From: JACVCJ01 sp052437175
GTDB taxonomy: Bacteria > Bacteroidota > Bacteroidia > CAIKAF01
Assembly: GCA_052437175.1 (NCBI GenBank)
Contig: JBQVOK010000005.1
Coordinates: 124,001 to 188,000 of the forward strand
Direction of reading: 5' to 3'
DNA: 64,000 nucleotides
Shown here: positions 33,276 through 42,081 of the stretch, one piece after another
How positions within the stretch are numbered: position 1 is the stretch's first letter
Layout of the letters: every line of letters begins with the position of its first letter
Translations under genes and position numbers: made by a program
The notes under the pieces: model-generated
What the model saw: the letters and a program-made list of their open reading frames with translations, nothing else
Told to the model about the DNA's origin: nothing
The model's database searches: none

Positions 33276-33362
33276 TGAAAGTTATGTTTGTTTTATGAGT
33301 ATGTTTCCACAGCAAAGCCCCGGATGGCCTGTATAGCATCGCCTGGGGAATTTTTGGTATAT

Positions 33363-34658
33363 TCATGAAGAATCCGGTGCCGGCAATGTGCCGTTGCGCA
33401 GTATCTTGTTGCCGATAAGGCAGGAGATACACTGGCGGGCGCGGCAGTAACGCTTGTGCTGGTGATACGCAGCCTGGGAATCGAAGGCATTTTGTAACGG
33501 AGCTTCCCATTGCGCATATATACGGGTGTGGCGGTTGTCTTCCGGCGGCAGTGACTGCAGGAGTTCCACGGTTTTTTCCATGAGGGCGGCGTTTTCAGAG
33601 CGTACGGCCTCCCAGGCCATAAGGGGAACCGCCGAATTTATGAGCAGTCCGTCGATGCTGTGCTCTCCCGGTTTGGCCTGTCTGTGGGGCCGTGGCGAGT
33701 TAAAATCGTAATGCGTAGCCCAGAAATCAGAGCAGGCGGCGCGGAACAGGTTGCGTATGCCGGCCGGGTCGTCCGCCTGCAGAATGGAATTCACCATAAA
33801 GCCCGAATGGTGGATGAGCGCTGCCAGCTGAGCCAGGCGTACGGTAGGGAAATTCCCCGGCCGGGTCTTCGAAAACTTCCAGAGGTGTTTCTGCATGGGC
33901 GTCAGTGGAAAGAGTCTCCGTATATGCAGGAACTCCTTCCGCAGTTCCAGGGCATAGGCATTGTCCCCGGGATCTTCGAGAAATCCGGCCATGCCCAGCA
34001 GTATGGCTTCCAGCTGGAAAAGGGATTGCCGGTGCCGCGCCAGTATTTTTACATCGGTGCGCAGCCCCAGCATCTGCCCGGCTTCCGTATTGATGCCGAA
34101 GCCGAAATTGCGGCAAAGCAGGATGAAAAAAGCCTGATCGATCCGTTGCCCGCTATATTCAAACAGTTCCTGGAGCCGCCGGGCTTTTTCCTGTATACGT
34201 TCAATGCCGGCCTTTTCCCATTGCCGGGTAAAATAGATGCCGGGCACCTGCTCCAGGGCGTAGGTGCAGGCAGGTTGTCCGCTCCGTTTCTGCAGGCCTG
34301 TATAGGTTTGCCAGAAGGCTTTTTCTATAAAGGGATGCAGTTCCAGAACGGGAATTTCCTTGCCCAGTACCTGGGTGCGGCAGCCTTTGCGGAATACCAC
34401 ATGCAGTATTACATTGCTGTAGGCCGCATCGTCCTGGTGCCCGTGCAGGTACCAGTCGGGGCCTTCGGTATGCAGTTCCACATTGCCTGCCAGCAGCAGT
34501 CCGCCGATACGCAGCCGTGCATTAAAGAAATCGGGTCCGGAATCCGGGTTCAGCCGGCCGGGGTGGATGTATTCCACCTTTTCACCGTCGAGGGTGTACA
34601 GACGGTCTTTGTTAAAAAGGCCGTACTGCCATATAAAATGGAGGACATTTTCGCGCAT
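33363..34658 (-). CDS. DUF2851 family protein
   Basis: A 431-residue protein starting at the ATG at 34658 (MRENVLHFIWQYGLF). The N-terminal part matches what I recall of DUF2851: LNPDSGPDFFNARLRIGG, GNVELHTEGPDWYLHGHQDD and the following VILHVVF. The conserved Asp, Glu and His residues in the DFFNA / NVELH / WYLHGH segments look like a metal-dependent nuclease-type active site, but that is inference. The C-terminus has a short cysteine group (RARQCISCLIGNKIL). The family is widespread in Bacteroidota and has no established function. No adjacent gene gives a clue. Confidence 0.75.
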   Translation of the reverse strand: MRENVLHFIWQYGLFNKDRLYTLDGEKVEYIHPGRLNPDSGPDFFNARLRIGGLLLAGNVELHTEGPDWYLHGHQDDAAYSNVILHVVFRKGCRTQVLGKEIPVLELHPFIEKAFWQTYTGLQKRSGQPACTYALEQVPGIYFTRQWEKAGIERIQEKARRLQELFEYSGQRIDQAFFILLCRNFGFGINTEAGQMLGLRTDVKILARHRQSLFQLEAILLGMAGFLEDPGDNAYALELRKEFLHIRRLFPLTPMQKHLWKFSKTRPGNFPTVRLAQLAALIHHSGFMVNSILQADDPAGIRNLFRAACSDFWATHYDFNSPRPHRQAKPGEHSIDGLLINSAVPLMAWEAVRSENAALMEKTVELLQSLPPEDNRHTRIYAQWEAPLQNAFDSQAAYHQHKRYCRARQCISCLIGNKILRNGTLPAPDSS

Positions 34659-34682
34659 GGGTTGGTAAATTTTGCGTATGTC

Positions 34683-34719
34683 CAAAAATAAAAAGAGCCT
34701 GCACACCGTGCAAGCTCTT
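34683..34719 (-). terminator. Intrinsic terminator of the secreted protein gene 34747-36597
   Basis: AAGAGC-C-TGCAC pairs with GTGCA-A-GCTCTT around a 3-nt loop (34693-34719), with one internal mismatch. On the minus strand a TTTTATTTTTGG run follows. It lies 27 nt after the stop. Confidence 0.75.
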
Positions 34720-34746
34720 CGTAAATCAATTTCGCGCGTTTATAAA

Positions 34747-36597
34747 TTAATGCTTGATGAAACGCAGGGTTTTTAACCCGTTCTCGCTTTTCATACGGAT
34801 CATGTAAACGCCGTTGGCCAGGCCGGTAAGATCAAATGCTTTGATGTATTTACCCTGTGGCACGAATTTCTCTTCTTCAAAGATCTGTTTGCCCATCGCG
34901 TCGATGATGGTAAACGTGATGTCTCCGGCAACAAAAGCCTCAAAGTTCAGGCTGATGTTCTGTGTGGCCGGGTTCGGGAACAGCAGTACGTCGCTGAAGG
35001 CGGGTGTTTCTTCCACACCAAAGAGCGAAGTAACATTGAGCACGTTGGAGGTGTCCGAACAACCGAACATATTGGTGGCAATTACCGAATAGTTGCCGGC
35101 GAAGGCAGGGATCAGCGTGGCACCGGTGCCGTTCGGGAATACCGGGGTATTGTTGAACAGCCACTGGAAGGTACTTCCGGCCTGGGCAGAAACGCTAAGT
35201 ACACCGGCAGTGTTTGTAATGCTGGTGTTGTATACGCCCGGGAAGTGAGATACCTGCGTCCAGGCAGACTGGCTTGAGCAGCCGGTGGCCAGATCGGTGA
35301 TGCGTACCATGTAGCTGCCTGAATCCATTACGGTAATGGAATTACCGGATGAATCAGAAAGCAGTCCGGCTGCATTGTACCATTCGTACAGGTAGTTGCC
35401 GGCCGGTGCGCTCAGGGTCACCGGTGTCAGTTCGCATACGCTGTCGTTCGGTGAAGCGCTTACGATCGGTGCTACCGGTGAATTGAAGATATTAATGGTA
35501 TCGGTGGTGGTATTGCTGGAGAACTGGCTTTGCGTGATGTTGAACGAGAAGTTCACACCGCCGCCGCCGGAAGTAATGGCCGTAGTAGAACCGTTGTAGG
35601 AGCCCGGGCCGGTTACGATCACCGTAGTGGCGCCGCCATTATCGTTCGGCGAACCGAACGGAGGACCGGTGTCATTCTCCTGGAAGGAGAAGGTAAGCGT
35701 CCAGGATTGCAGTACAACGCCCAGGTTCGACCAGGACGGCGTAACGGTATTCCCGATCTCGCTGCTGGTATAGTTACCTGCACCGTGTGTAAGGGTAAAC
35801 TGCAGGTCGGCATTGCCGCTGCCGCAGTTCAGCTCTTCGATATCGCCGCACCACCAGCCGCCGGTAACATTGGCCGAAAGGCTGTTCAGTACCGTGTTGT
35901 AGATGGTAGTGGTAAGCGAGGGGTAATAAGCTCCGGCCGGGGCATAGTTCTGCGCCGGGGGACTGACTACCGTACTGTTGTTACCGTTTCCGAAGTTCCA
36001 GGTATAGCTGGTGATCTGCGGAGGCGTGGTAACCACGTTGGCCGTAAAGTTGATGGTAGCACTGTCGCAACCGCCTACAGGCGTAAAGTTAAAATAGCCG
36101 TTGCCGCTGGTAGGGGCATCGATCGTAAATACGTACTGCAGCTGTTCGTTTTGTGTGAACTGGCCGAATGGCGTATTTGCCGTACCGGCAATATTGATCG
36201 TGGCCGTGTAGTTGCCCGGAGGTGAAAGTGGTGTTCCGCAGAAACGGATACAGGCCAGCTGTTCGCCGTTATCGGGATTGTAGTTACAGCCGTTGGCGTT
36301 GTTGTTGCACTGCCAGCTGATGCCTACCGGAAGTCCGGTAATGGATACGTAATCTACGTTTACGATCTGTACCGTACCGATACCGGATATATTCGTGTCC
36401 TTGGGCATGTAGAAGGTAACGTCTGTCTGGTACGCCTGGTACTGCGTCATGTGAGGCGACTGCCCCGACAGGGGACACTGCGTGCCGCCCTGTGCAAAAC
36501 ACCCCGGTAACGGAGTGCAGGTGCCGCAGGCCTGTGACCACAGGTTACCCATGACCAGTCCTGCTGCCAGGATAAGTGTAGAAATTTTGTATTTCAT
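34747..36597 (-). CDS. Secreted T9SS protein with PKD-like domain and GGWWCGDIEELNCG block
   Basis: A 616-residue secreted protein (ATG at 36597; another lies two codons upstream) with a signal peptide ending NLWSQA. Cysteine-rich N-terminal repeats and an Ig-like domain (about 50-160) come before a PKD-like domain with the TWNFGNGNNS turn near 200. A block at about 245-355 follows, containing GGWWCGDIEELNCG, TPSWSN and DNGGAT. Two Ig-like regions and a type IX sorting domain from LLFPNPATQ to LRFIKH complete it. It is a tandem paralog of the upstream gene 36672-38585. The block is not a domain I can name; acidic loops suggest a C2-like fold. Function unknown. Confidence 0.8.
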   Translation of the reverse strand: MKYKISTLILAAGLVMGNLWSQACGTCTPLPGCFAQGGTQCPLSGQSPHMTQYQAYQTDVTFYMPKDTNISGIGTVQIVNVDYVSITGLPVGISWQCNNNANGCNYNPDNGEQLACIRFCGTPLSPPGNYTATINIAGTANTPFGQFTQNEQLQYVFTIDAPTSGNGYFNFTPVGGCDSATINFTANVVTTPPQITSYTWNFGNGNNSTVVSPPAQNYAPAGAYYPSLTTTIYNTVLNSLSANVTGGWWCGDIEELNCGSGNADLQFTLTHGAGNYTSSEIGNTVTPSWSNLGVVLQSWTLTFSFQENDTGPPFGSPNDNGGATTVIVTGPGSYNGSTTAITSGGGGVNFSFNITQSQFSSNTTTDTINIFNSPVAPIVSASPNDSVCELTPVTLSAPAGNYLYEWYNAAGLLSDSSGNSITVMDSGSYMVRITDLATGCSSQSAWTQVSHFPGVYNTSITNTAGVLSVSAQAGSTFQWLFNNTPVFPNGTGATLIPAFAGNYSVIATNMFGCSDTSNVLNVTSLFGVEETPAFSDVLLFPNPATQNISLNFEAFVAGDITFTIIDAMGKQIFEEEKFVPQGKYIKAFDLTGLANGVYMIRMKSENGLKTLRFIKH

Positions 36598-36643
36598 ACG
36601 CATTTGGGTTTACTGATGAATTGATGTTTGTGATAAAGAGATA

Positions 36644-36666
36644 AGGCCCGGCGCGGAACCGGGCCT
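36644..36666 (-). terminator. Hairpin at the end of the upstream T9SS paralog gene
   Basis: AGGCCCGG at 36644-36651 and CCGGGCCT at 36659-36666 form a perfect 8-bp stem. The following T-run on the minus strand is weak (TTATCTCTTTATC), so termination may be partial and some transcript could continue into the downstream paralog. Confidence 0.5.
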
Positions 36667-36671
36667 GTTTG

Positions 36672-38585
36672 TTATTTGATAATGATCTTCTTCTTAACGG
36701 TGCCTTTTTCGAAATCGACCAGGGCAATGTAAATGCCCGGAGCCAGCGATTCTACAGAAACGTATTTGTTCCATGTATTGGCCGTGGCCTGTATGTTTTC
36801 GCTGTAAATGGTCTCACCCACCATATTTACCAGGCTGAAGCGGGTAGGCGTATGGTCGCCGCCCTTAATGTTCACGGTAAAGTGTCCGTCGTTGGGATTC
36901 GGGAAAACGGCGATCATATTTTCGTTCAGTACTTCTTCGTTGCCTACGTTAAATACGTTCACTACGTTCGAGGTATCTGTACAGCCGTACTGGTTGGTAA
37001 TGATCAGCGAGTAGCTGCCGTTCACGGTTGGCATGTAGTTCTGTGTCTGGCCGGCCGGTATGATCGGCGTGCCGTTCAGGAGCCACTGGTAGGAGGTATA
37101 GCCCGCATACAGGGTGCTCAGCTGACCGTTGGCCATCTGGTAGGCGCCACCGGTAGCGAACTGCGGAGGCAGGGACTCATTATAGGTAACGGCAATGGAT
37201 GCCGAAGATGCCGCGCAGTTGGTGGCCGGGTTTTTGATCACCAGGCGGTAGCTACCTGTCCAGGGGAAGTTGCCCGGTACGGGAACCACAAAGAAAGAAT
37301 CTACAGCCGTCGGGATCAGGGTAGTATCGTTTTCGTACCATTCGTATACATATCCGCCGGGACCGTGCAGGGTCAGGTTCTGACCGGCGCAGGCCGTAAA
37401 TGCGGGCGAAGCCGTTACCACCGGAACCGGCGGCAGGTTATATACATCAACCGTATCTGTAGTAACAAACTGGGAAGCCAGCACGGTATCGATCACAAAA
37501 GAGAAGTTTACACCGCCGCCACCGGAAGAAACCGCCGTAGTGGTACCGGAATAGGCCCCGATGCCCGTTACGTTGATGAAGGTAGCGCCTCCGTTGTCAT
37601 CCTGTGAACCGAAGGGAGCACCGTTATCGTCTTCTGTAAAGTTAAAGGTAAGGTTGGTGCCCGAAAGCGGCTGGTCTACATTGGGCCAGCTCGGGGTCAT
37701 GGTATTACCGATCACGGAAGAGGTATAACCCAGTCCGCCGGAAACGGTAAAGAACAGGTCGGCATTACCGTTACCGCAGTTGAGCTCTTCGATATCGCCG
37801 CACCACCAGCCGCCGGTAATGGTAGCTGCCAGTGACTTAAGACGCAGGTTGTAAATTTTGGTATACAGTGTGGGGTAGTATTGGCCGGGCTGGGTATAGC
37901 TGCTGACCGTTGTATCGTGGTTGGCAGAGAAGTAAGACTGGCCGTTGCCGAAATCCCACTGGTAGGCAACCATCTGAACGGGATCATTGCTGGTATAGGT
38001 AGGGTGGAAGTTCACACCGATGCTGTCGCAGCCTGAGGCCGGGGCGTATGTAAAGAACGCGTTACCGCCGCCTGCTCCGTCGATGGTGAGCGGCAGGGTG
38101 AACGACTGGGCCAGTGTGGAACATCCTACGATCGGGATATCGCACACCGTAACCATTACATTTACAATTACATTGTACGTGCCGGCCGCCAGGGGGGTAC
38201 CGCATATTTTAACACAACCGCGCTGTGTATTTACGTTCGATGTGGGATTGTAGGAGTTCGAGGGATATGCGTTCGAGGTCCAGTTCAGCCCCAGCGGCAT
38301 ACCCGCCAGACCGGTAATGGTCACCTGGGTAAGGTCCAGGTTGCTGAAACCGCTGGCATCCACCTTGTCCGGCATAAAGAACGTAACGTTCTGATCATAA
38401 GGCTGAAGCTGAGTGCCGTTGGGCATGGTAGCCGGGCATAAAGACGGAAAATTGGTCGGGCTCGTACAGTTGATGTCGATGCTGCAACCCGGACACTGGT
38501 TCCCCTGGGCGTTTACAAAACCTATAGTGATGAAGGTGTAAAGTGCGGTTAAAGAGGAAATTAGGGTAAAATTTCTGATCTTCAT
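36672..38585 (-). CDS. Secreted T9SS protein with PKD-like domain and GGWWCGDIEELNCG block, tandem paralog
   Basis: A 637-residue protein with a signal peptide ending IGFVNAQ. It has the same plan as the downstream gene: a cysteine-containing N-terminal domain, a PKD-like WDFGNGQSY near 212, and the same block at about 258-365 (GGWWCGDIEELNCG, TPSWPN, DNGAPFGSQDDNGGA). After that come Ig-like repeats and a type IX sorting domain that begins VFPNPNDGH and ends KKKIIIK. The shared order suggests a local duplication. The two proteins have diverged strongly outside the shared block, so the block is probably the functional core. Function unknown. Confidence 0.8.
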   Translation of the reverse strand: MKIRNFTLISSLTALYTFITIGFVNAQGNQCPGCSIDINCTSPTNFPSLCPATMPNGTQLQPYDQNVTFFMPDKVDASGFSNLDLTQVTITGLAGMPLGLNWTSNAYPSNSYNPTSNVNTQRGCVKICGTPLAAGTYNVIVNVMVTVCDIPIVGCSTLAQSFTLPLTIDGAGGGNAFFTYAPASGCDSIGVNFHPTYTSNDPVQMVAYQWDFGNGQSYFSANHDTTVSSYTQPGQYYPTLYTKIYNLRLKSLAATITGGWWCGDIEELNCGNGNADLFFTVSGGLGYTSSVIGNTMTPSWPNVDQPLSGTNLTFNFTEDDNGAPFGSQDDNGGATFINVTGIGAYSGTTTAVSSGGGGVNFSFVIDTVLASQFVTTDTVDVYNLPPVPVVTASPAFTACAGQNLTLHGPGGYVYEWYENDTTLIPTAVDSFFVVPVPGNFPWTGSYRLVIKNPATNCAASSASIAVTYNESLPPQFATGGAYQMANGQLSTLYAGYTSYQWLLNGTPIIPAGQTQNYMPTVNGSYSLIITNQYGCTDTSNVVNVFNVGNEEVLNENMIAVFPNPNDGHFTVNIKGGDHTPTRFSLVNMVGETIYSENIQATANTWNKYVSVESLAPGIYIALVDFEKGTVKKKIIIK

Positions 38586-38660
38586 AGGTTAAAATTGGTG
38601 TTTGTTCAGACGGTAAAAATATTAAATTATTCCATTCCTTTTCAATTAGGCCCCTGAACT

Positions 38661-39569
38661 TCACTTTTTTTCGACGTCGAAGAGCACCCGGCACCTTGGC
38701 AGGGATAGACGTAAAATGTCCAGTTCCTCGCGTGAGATCATGTTCCCGCGTACGTCCAGCGTCTGCAGGTTGCTCAGGTAAGACAGCGTGTAGGGCAGGG
38801 TACTCAGCTTGTTGTTCTGCAGCGAGAGGTACTGTAGTTTTTTCAGGTAGCCGATGCTGGCCGGCAGTTCCTGCAGGGTATTGTCCGAAAGGTCCAGGTG
38901 TACCAGGCCGGAGGCATAACCGATGCTGTCGGGCAGGTAGCTCAGTTTGCAGGACGAGCAGGTGAGCTTTTCGAGCTTGCCGGCCTCGTAAATATTTGCA
39001 TGGAATTTGTATATATTGGCCTTTACTACCTGCAGGGTGCGCAGGGAGCGCATTTTGAAAAAGTCTTCGGGCAGTTGCAGCGTATCCTTCGATTCGTTCT
39101 GCATGATCCGCAGCAGTTCCAGGTTCTGCATATCGCAGAATTCCGCAGGCAGGGAATCCAGCCTGGTGCCGGTCAGCTCCAGGATCATGAGGCTTTGCTG
39201 CCTGCCGATGGCCGGATCGATAAAACCTATGGGATTGCTTTTGCTCGAAAAGATAAACAGCTGGCTCAGTTCGCCCATGGTGGCCGGCAGCTCTGTAATG
39301 CCGTTGTTGTCGAGCAGGGCGATCTGTAACCCCGTTAATTTGTTTATTTTTTTGATCTTTTTACCGAGATACTCCCAGCTTATCTTCATTTTCTGGCAGT
39401 TACGCCCGTCTTTCATGGCGCTGCCCCAGCTTGTATGTACGGTGGCGTTTCCGGCCCCTGTTTTATAGATAAATTCGGGGTCCTGTGTATTAAGATCGGT
39501 TTGTGTACGTGCAGGAATGCATATCCCGGAGAAGAAGAGAAAGAAAACAAGCCAAAATCTGTATGTCAT
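38661..39569 (-). CDS. Secreted leucine-rich-repeat protein
   Basis: A 302-residue protein with a signal peptide (MTYRFWLVFFLFFSGICIPA). From about residue 80 it consists of leucine-rich repeats of the ELPASIGYLKKLQYLSLQNN kind, ending with LPRCRVLFDVEKK. No sorting domain is evident, so it may be periplasmic or retained at the membrane. LRRs bind proteins; the partner is unknown. It starts 10 nt after the pheT stop, so the two are co-transcribed. A second LRR gene is at 53.2 kb with a similar repeat pattern. Confidence 0.82.
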   Translation of the reverse strand: MTYRFWLVFFLFFSGICIPARTQTDLNTQDPEFIYKTGAGNATVHTSWGSAMKDGRNCQKMKISWEYLGKKIKKINKLTGLQIALLDNNGITELPATMGELSQLFIFSSKSNPIGFIDPAIGRQQSLMILELTGTRLDSLPAEFCDMQNLELLRIMQNESKDTLQLPEDFFKMRSLRTLQVVKANIYKFHANIYEAGKLEKLTCSSCKLSYLPDSIGYASGLVHLDLSDNTLQELPASIGYLKKLQYLSLQNNKLSTLPYTLSYLSNLQTLDVRGNMISREELDILRLSLPRCRVLFDVEKK

Positions 39570-39579
39570 ATAAGCCTCT

Positions 39580-42018
39580 TTATCGGAGTCGGGCGCCCAG
39601 TTCCGACTCGTATGTGCTGATCAGCTCCTTCATCAGGCCGTCGATCGTTTCGTCGGTCAGGGTACCTTCTTCGCTCATAAAGATATAACTTAAAGCATAG
39701 GAACGTGTTCCTTCGGGTAAATTTTTGCCTTCGTAAACGTCGAAAAGGTTAATGCCGCGCAGCAGTTTTTTTCCCTTTTTGCGGGCAATATCTTCCAGCT
39801 GAGTGTATTTCACATCTTTGCTTACCACCAGGGCCAGGTCGCGGCGTACCGAAGGGTATTTCGGGATCTCGCGGAAACGGATGGTGTTCTGTGCATCGGC
39901 CTGCTGTATTTTTTTTACGTCCAGTTCGGCATACCACACGTCGGCCTTAATGTCCATGGATTCGGCCGTTTGGGAACGGATATGTCCGAATATGGCGAGG
40001 GTGCCGGCTTTTTTCGATCTGTACTCCAGTCCGTATTCCAGCACAGAATCCTGGTATTCGGCGGCTTCCTGTCCCTCGATGCCCAGGAACTGCAGCAGCC
40101 CGTCCACGGCAGCCTTCAGGGTATAAAAACCGGAAGGTGTGGCCGTATTTCTCCAGCTTTCGGGGCTTTCGGCGCCGCTTATCCAGAGGCAGAGCTTTTC
40201 TTCCTGTATGTACTGATCGGGTTTACCCGGAACGGCTTTGTAGGTATTGGCCATTTCAAAAAGGCGCAGGTCGGGACTTTTGTGATTGCGGTTGCGGGCC
40301 ACTACGTCCAGCCCGCTGAACAGCAGGGTAGGACGCATAATGTCCAGCTCTGAGCTTATCGGGTTGATCACCTTTACCCATTCCTCTTCCTTTACCTCGG
40401 CCATCAGGGCCGCGTTTTTGCTGTGGATGAGGGAGTTGGTCAGTATTTCGTTAAATCCGCCGGCCGAAAGAAAGGCCGCCGTTTTCTTGTAAAAGCGTAT
40501 GGCTTCCCGTTCGCCTCTGGGGCCGGGCGTATAGCCGATGGTCTTGTTCAGGGGTACATTGTTCAGGCCGTAAACGCGCAGCAGTTCTTCCACCAGGTCG
40601 ATCTCGCGGGTAACGTCCGTTTTAAACAGCGGCACGCGTACTTCGTAGGCTTCGCTGCTTTCGCTGCGGATCTCGATGCCCAGTCCAGTCAGTATTTTTT
40701 TGCAGATGTCGCCGGGAATTTCCATGCCCGAAACGGAGGCAATCTTTGCTTTACGCAGGCTGATCACCCGTTCGGGAACCGGTGCCGGGTATACGTCCAC
40801 GATGGCCCCTTCGGGTTCGGCGCCGCATATTTCCTGCATCAGCAGTGCGGCACGTTTCAGGGCGTAAAGGGTTCCTTCGGGATCGGTACCGCGCTCGAAA
40901 CGGAACGAAGAATCGGTCTTCAGCCCCTGACTTTTTGAAGTACGGCGCACCCAGGAAGGATTAAAATAAGCGCTTTCCAGGAATACGTTCACGGTTTTTT
41001 CGGTGGTGCCGGAATGCAGTCCGCCGAAAACCCCGGCAATACACATGGGTTCCGAAGCGTTGCAGATCATCAGGTCGGAGGCGCCCAGCTTGCGTTCTGT
41101 GCCGTCCAGCGTTACAAAAGGCGTACCCTCGGCGCAGGTCTTTACGATCACTTTATGGCCTTTAACCGCATCGGCATCAAAGGCGTGCAGGGGCTGCCCG
41201 GTTTCCATCAGTACAAAATTGGTGATGTCTACCACATTATTGATGGGGCGAAGACCGATGGCCAGCAGGAAATTCTTAAGCCAGTCGGGCGATTCGCCCA
41301 CTTTTACGTTTTTCAGGTACAGGCCGCTGTAGCGTGGACAGGCTTCTGTATTCTCGATCTCTACCTGTATGGGTCCCGCATGGCTGCCGGTTGTAAAGGC
41401 GCTTACGTCAGGCAGGTTCAGTTGCAGCCCGTCGGCTTCAATGCCCAGGTAGGCGATAATGTCGCGGGCCGAACCTATGTGGCAGGCCGCGTCCGGGCGG
41501 TTGGGCGTAATATTGGTTTCGATCACGGTGTCCGTATCGATCCGGAAATATTCGGCGGCGGGCATACCGATGGGGGTATCTTCCGGCAGTACCATAATGC
41601 CGGCATGCGATTCGCCCAGGCCTATTTCGTCCTCGGCACAGATCATTCCTTCGGAAACCGCGCCGCGGATCTTGGATTTTTTTATGCTGAAAGGCTCGCC
41701 CCCCACCGGGTACAGGGTGGCACCCACGGTGGCCACGATCACTTTCTGTCCGGCAGCTACGTTCGGTGCCCCGCATACGATGTCGAGCAGGGTGCCGGTG
41801 CCAACGTCTACTTTGGTCACACTCAGGCGATCGGCATCCGGATGCTTGTCTTTTTCAACCACCTGGCCTACTACCATGCCCTGTAGTCCGCCCTTTACGG
41901 TCTCGAACGCAAAAATATCCTCCACTTCCAGGCCGGTAAGTGTAAGTATTTCTGCGGTTTTTTCTACCGAAAGCGGCACCGGAAGGTACGTAGATAGTTG
42001 TTTGTAGGACAGTTTCAT
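39580..42018 (-). CDS. pheT: Phenylalanine-tRNA ligase beta subunit
   Basis: The 812-residue beta subunit of the alpha2-beta2 phenylalanyl-tRNA synthetase, a length normal for the family. The N-terminal tRNA-binding domain includes VVEKDKHPDADRLSVTKVDVG (key residues HPDADRL), the B3/B4 editing domain follows, and the B5 and FDX-ACB domains complete the C-terminus (IPKYPSVRRDLALVV). The alpha subunit gene pheS is not in the window, so it lies elsewhere, as in many Bacteroidota. A clear promoter precedes it and the LRR gene follows. Confidence 0.95.
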   Translation of the reverse strand: MKLSYKQLSTYLPVPLSVEKTAEILTLTGLEVEDIFAFETVKGGLQGMVVGQVVEKDKHPDADRLSVTKVDVGTGTLLDIVCGAPNVAAGQKVIVATVGATLYPVGGEPFSIKKSKIRGAVSEGMICAEDEIGLGESHAGIMVLPEDTPIGMPAAEYFRIDTDTVIETNITPNRPDAACHIGSARDIIAYLGIEADGLQLNLPDVSAFTTGSHAGPIQVEIENTEACPRYSGLYLKNVKVGESPDWLKNFLLAIGLRPINNVVDITNFVLMETGQPLHAFDADAVKGHKVIVKTCAEGTPFVTLDGTERKLGASDLMICNASEPMCIAGVFGGLHSGTTEKTVNVFLESAYFNPSWVRRTSKSQGLKTDSSFRFERGTDPEGTLYALKRAALLMQEICGAEPEGAIVDVYPAPVPERVISLRKAKIASVSGMEIPGDICKKILTGLGIEIRSESSEAYEVRVPLFKTDVTREIDLVEELLRVYGLNNVPLNKTIGYTPGPRGEREAIRFYKKTAAFLSAGGFNEILTNSLIHSKNAALMAEVKEEEWVKVINPISSELDIMRPTLLFSGLDVVARNRNHKSPDLRLFEMANTYKAVPGKPDQYIQEEKLCLWISGAESPESWRNTATPSGFYTLKAAVDGLLQFLGIEGQEAAEYQDSVLEYGLEYRSKKAGTLAIFGHIRSQTAESMDIKADVWYAELDVKKIQQADAQNTIRFREIPKYPSVRRDLALVVSKDVKYTQLEDIARKKGKKLLRGINLFDVYEGKNLPEGTRSYALSYIFMSEEGTLTDETIDGLMKELISTYESELGARLR

Positions 42019-42049
42019 GTTGTAAAATGACGTTTAGCTGAAATTTGTG

Positions 42050-42081
42050 CAAAAGTAAGATACGGCAAACAAGTGACCAAA
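42050..42081 (-). promoter_or_regulatory. Promoter of pheT
   Basis: On the minus strand TTTG (42078-42081) and TACTTTTG (42050-42057) are 20 nt apart, matching the -33 and -7 boxes. The leader would be about 25 nt. No T-box or attenuator is visible. Confidence 0.55.
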
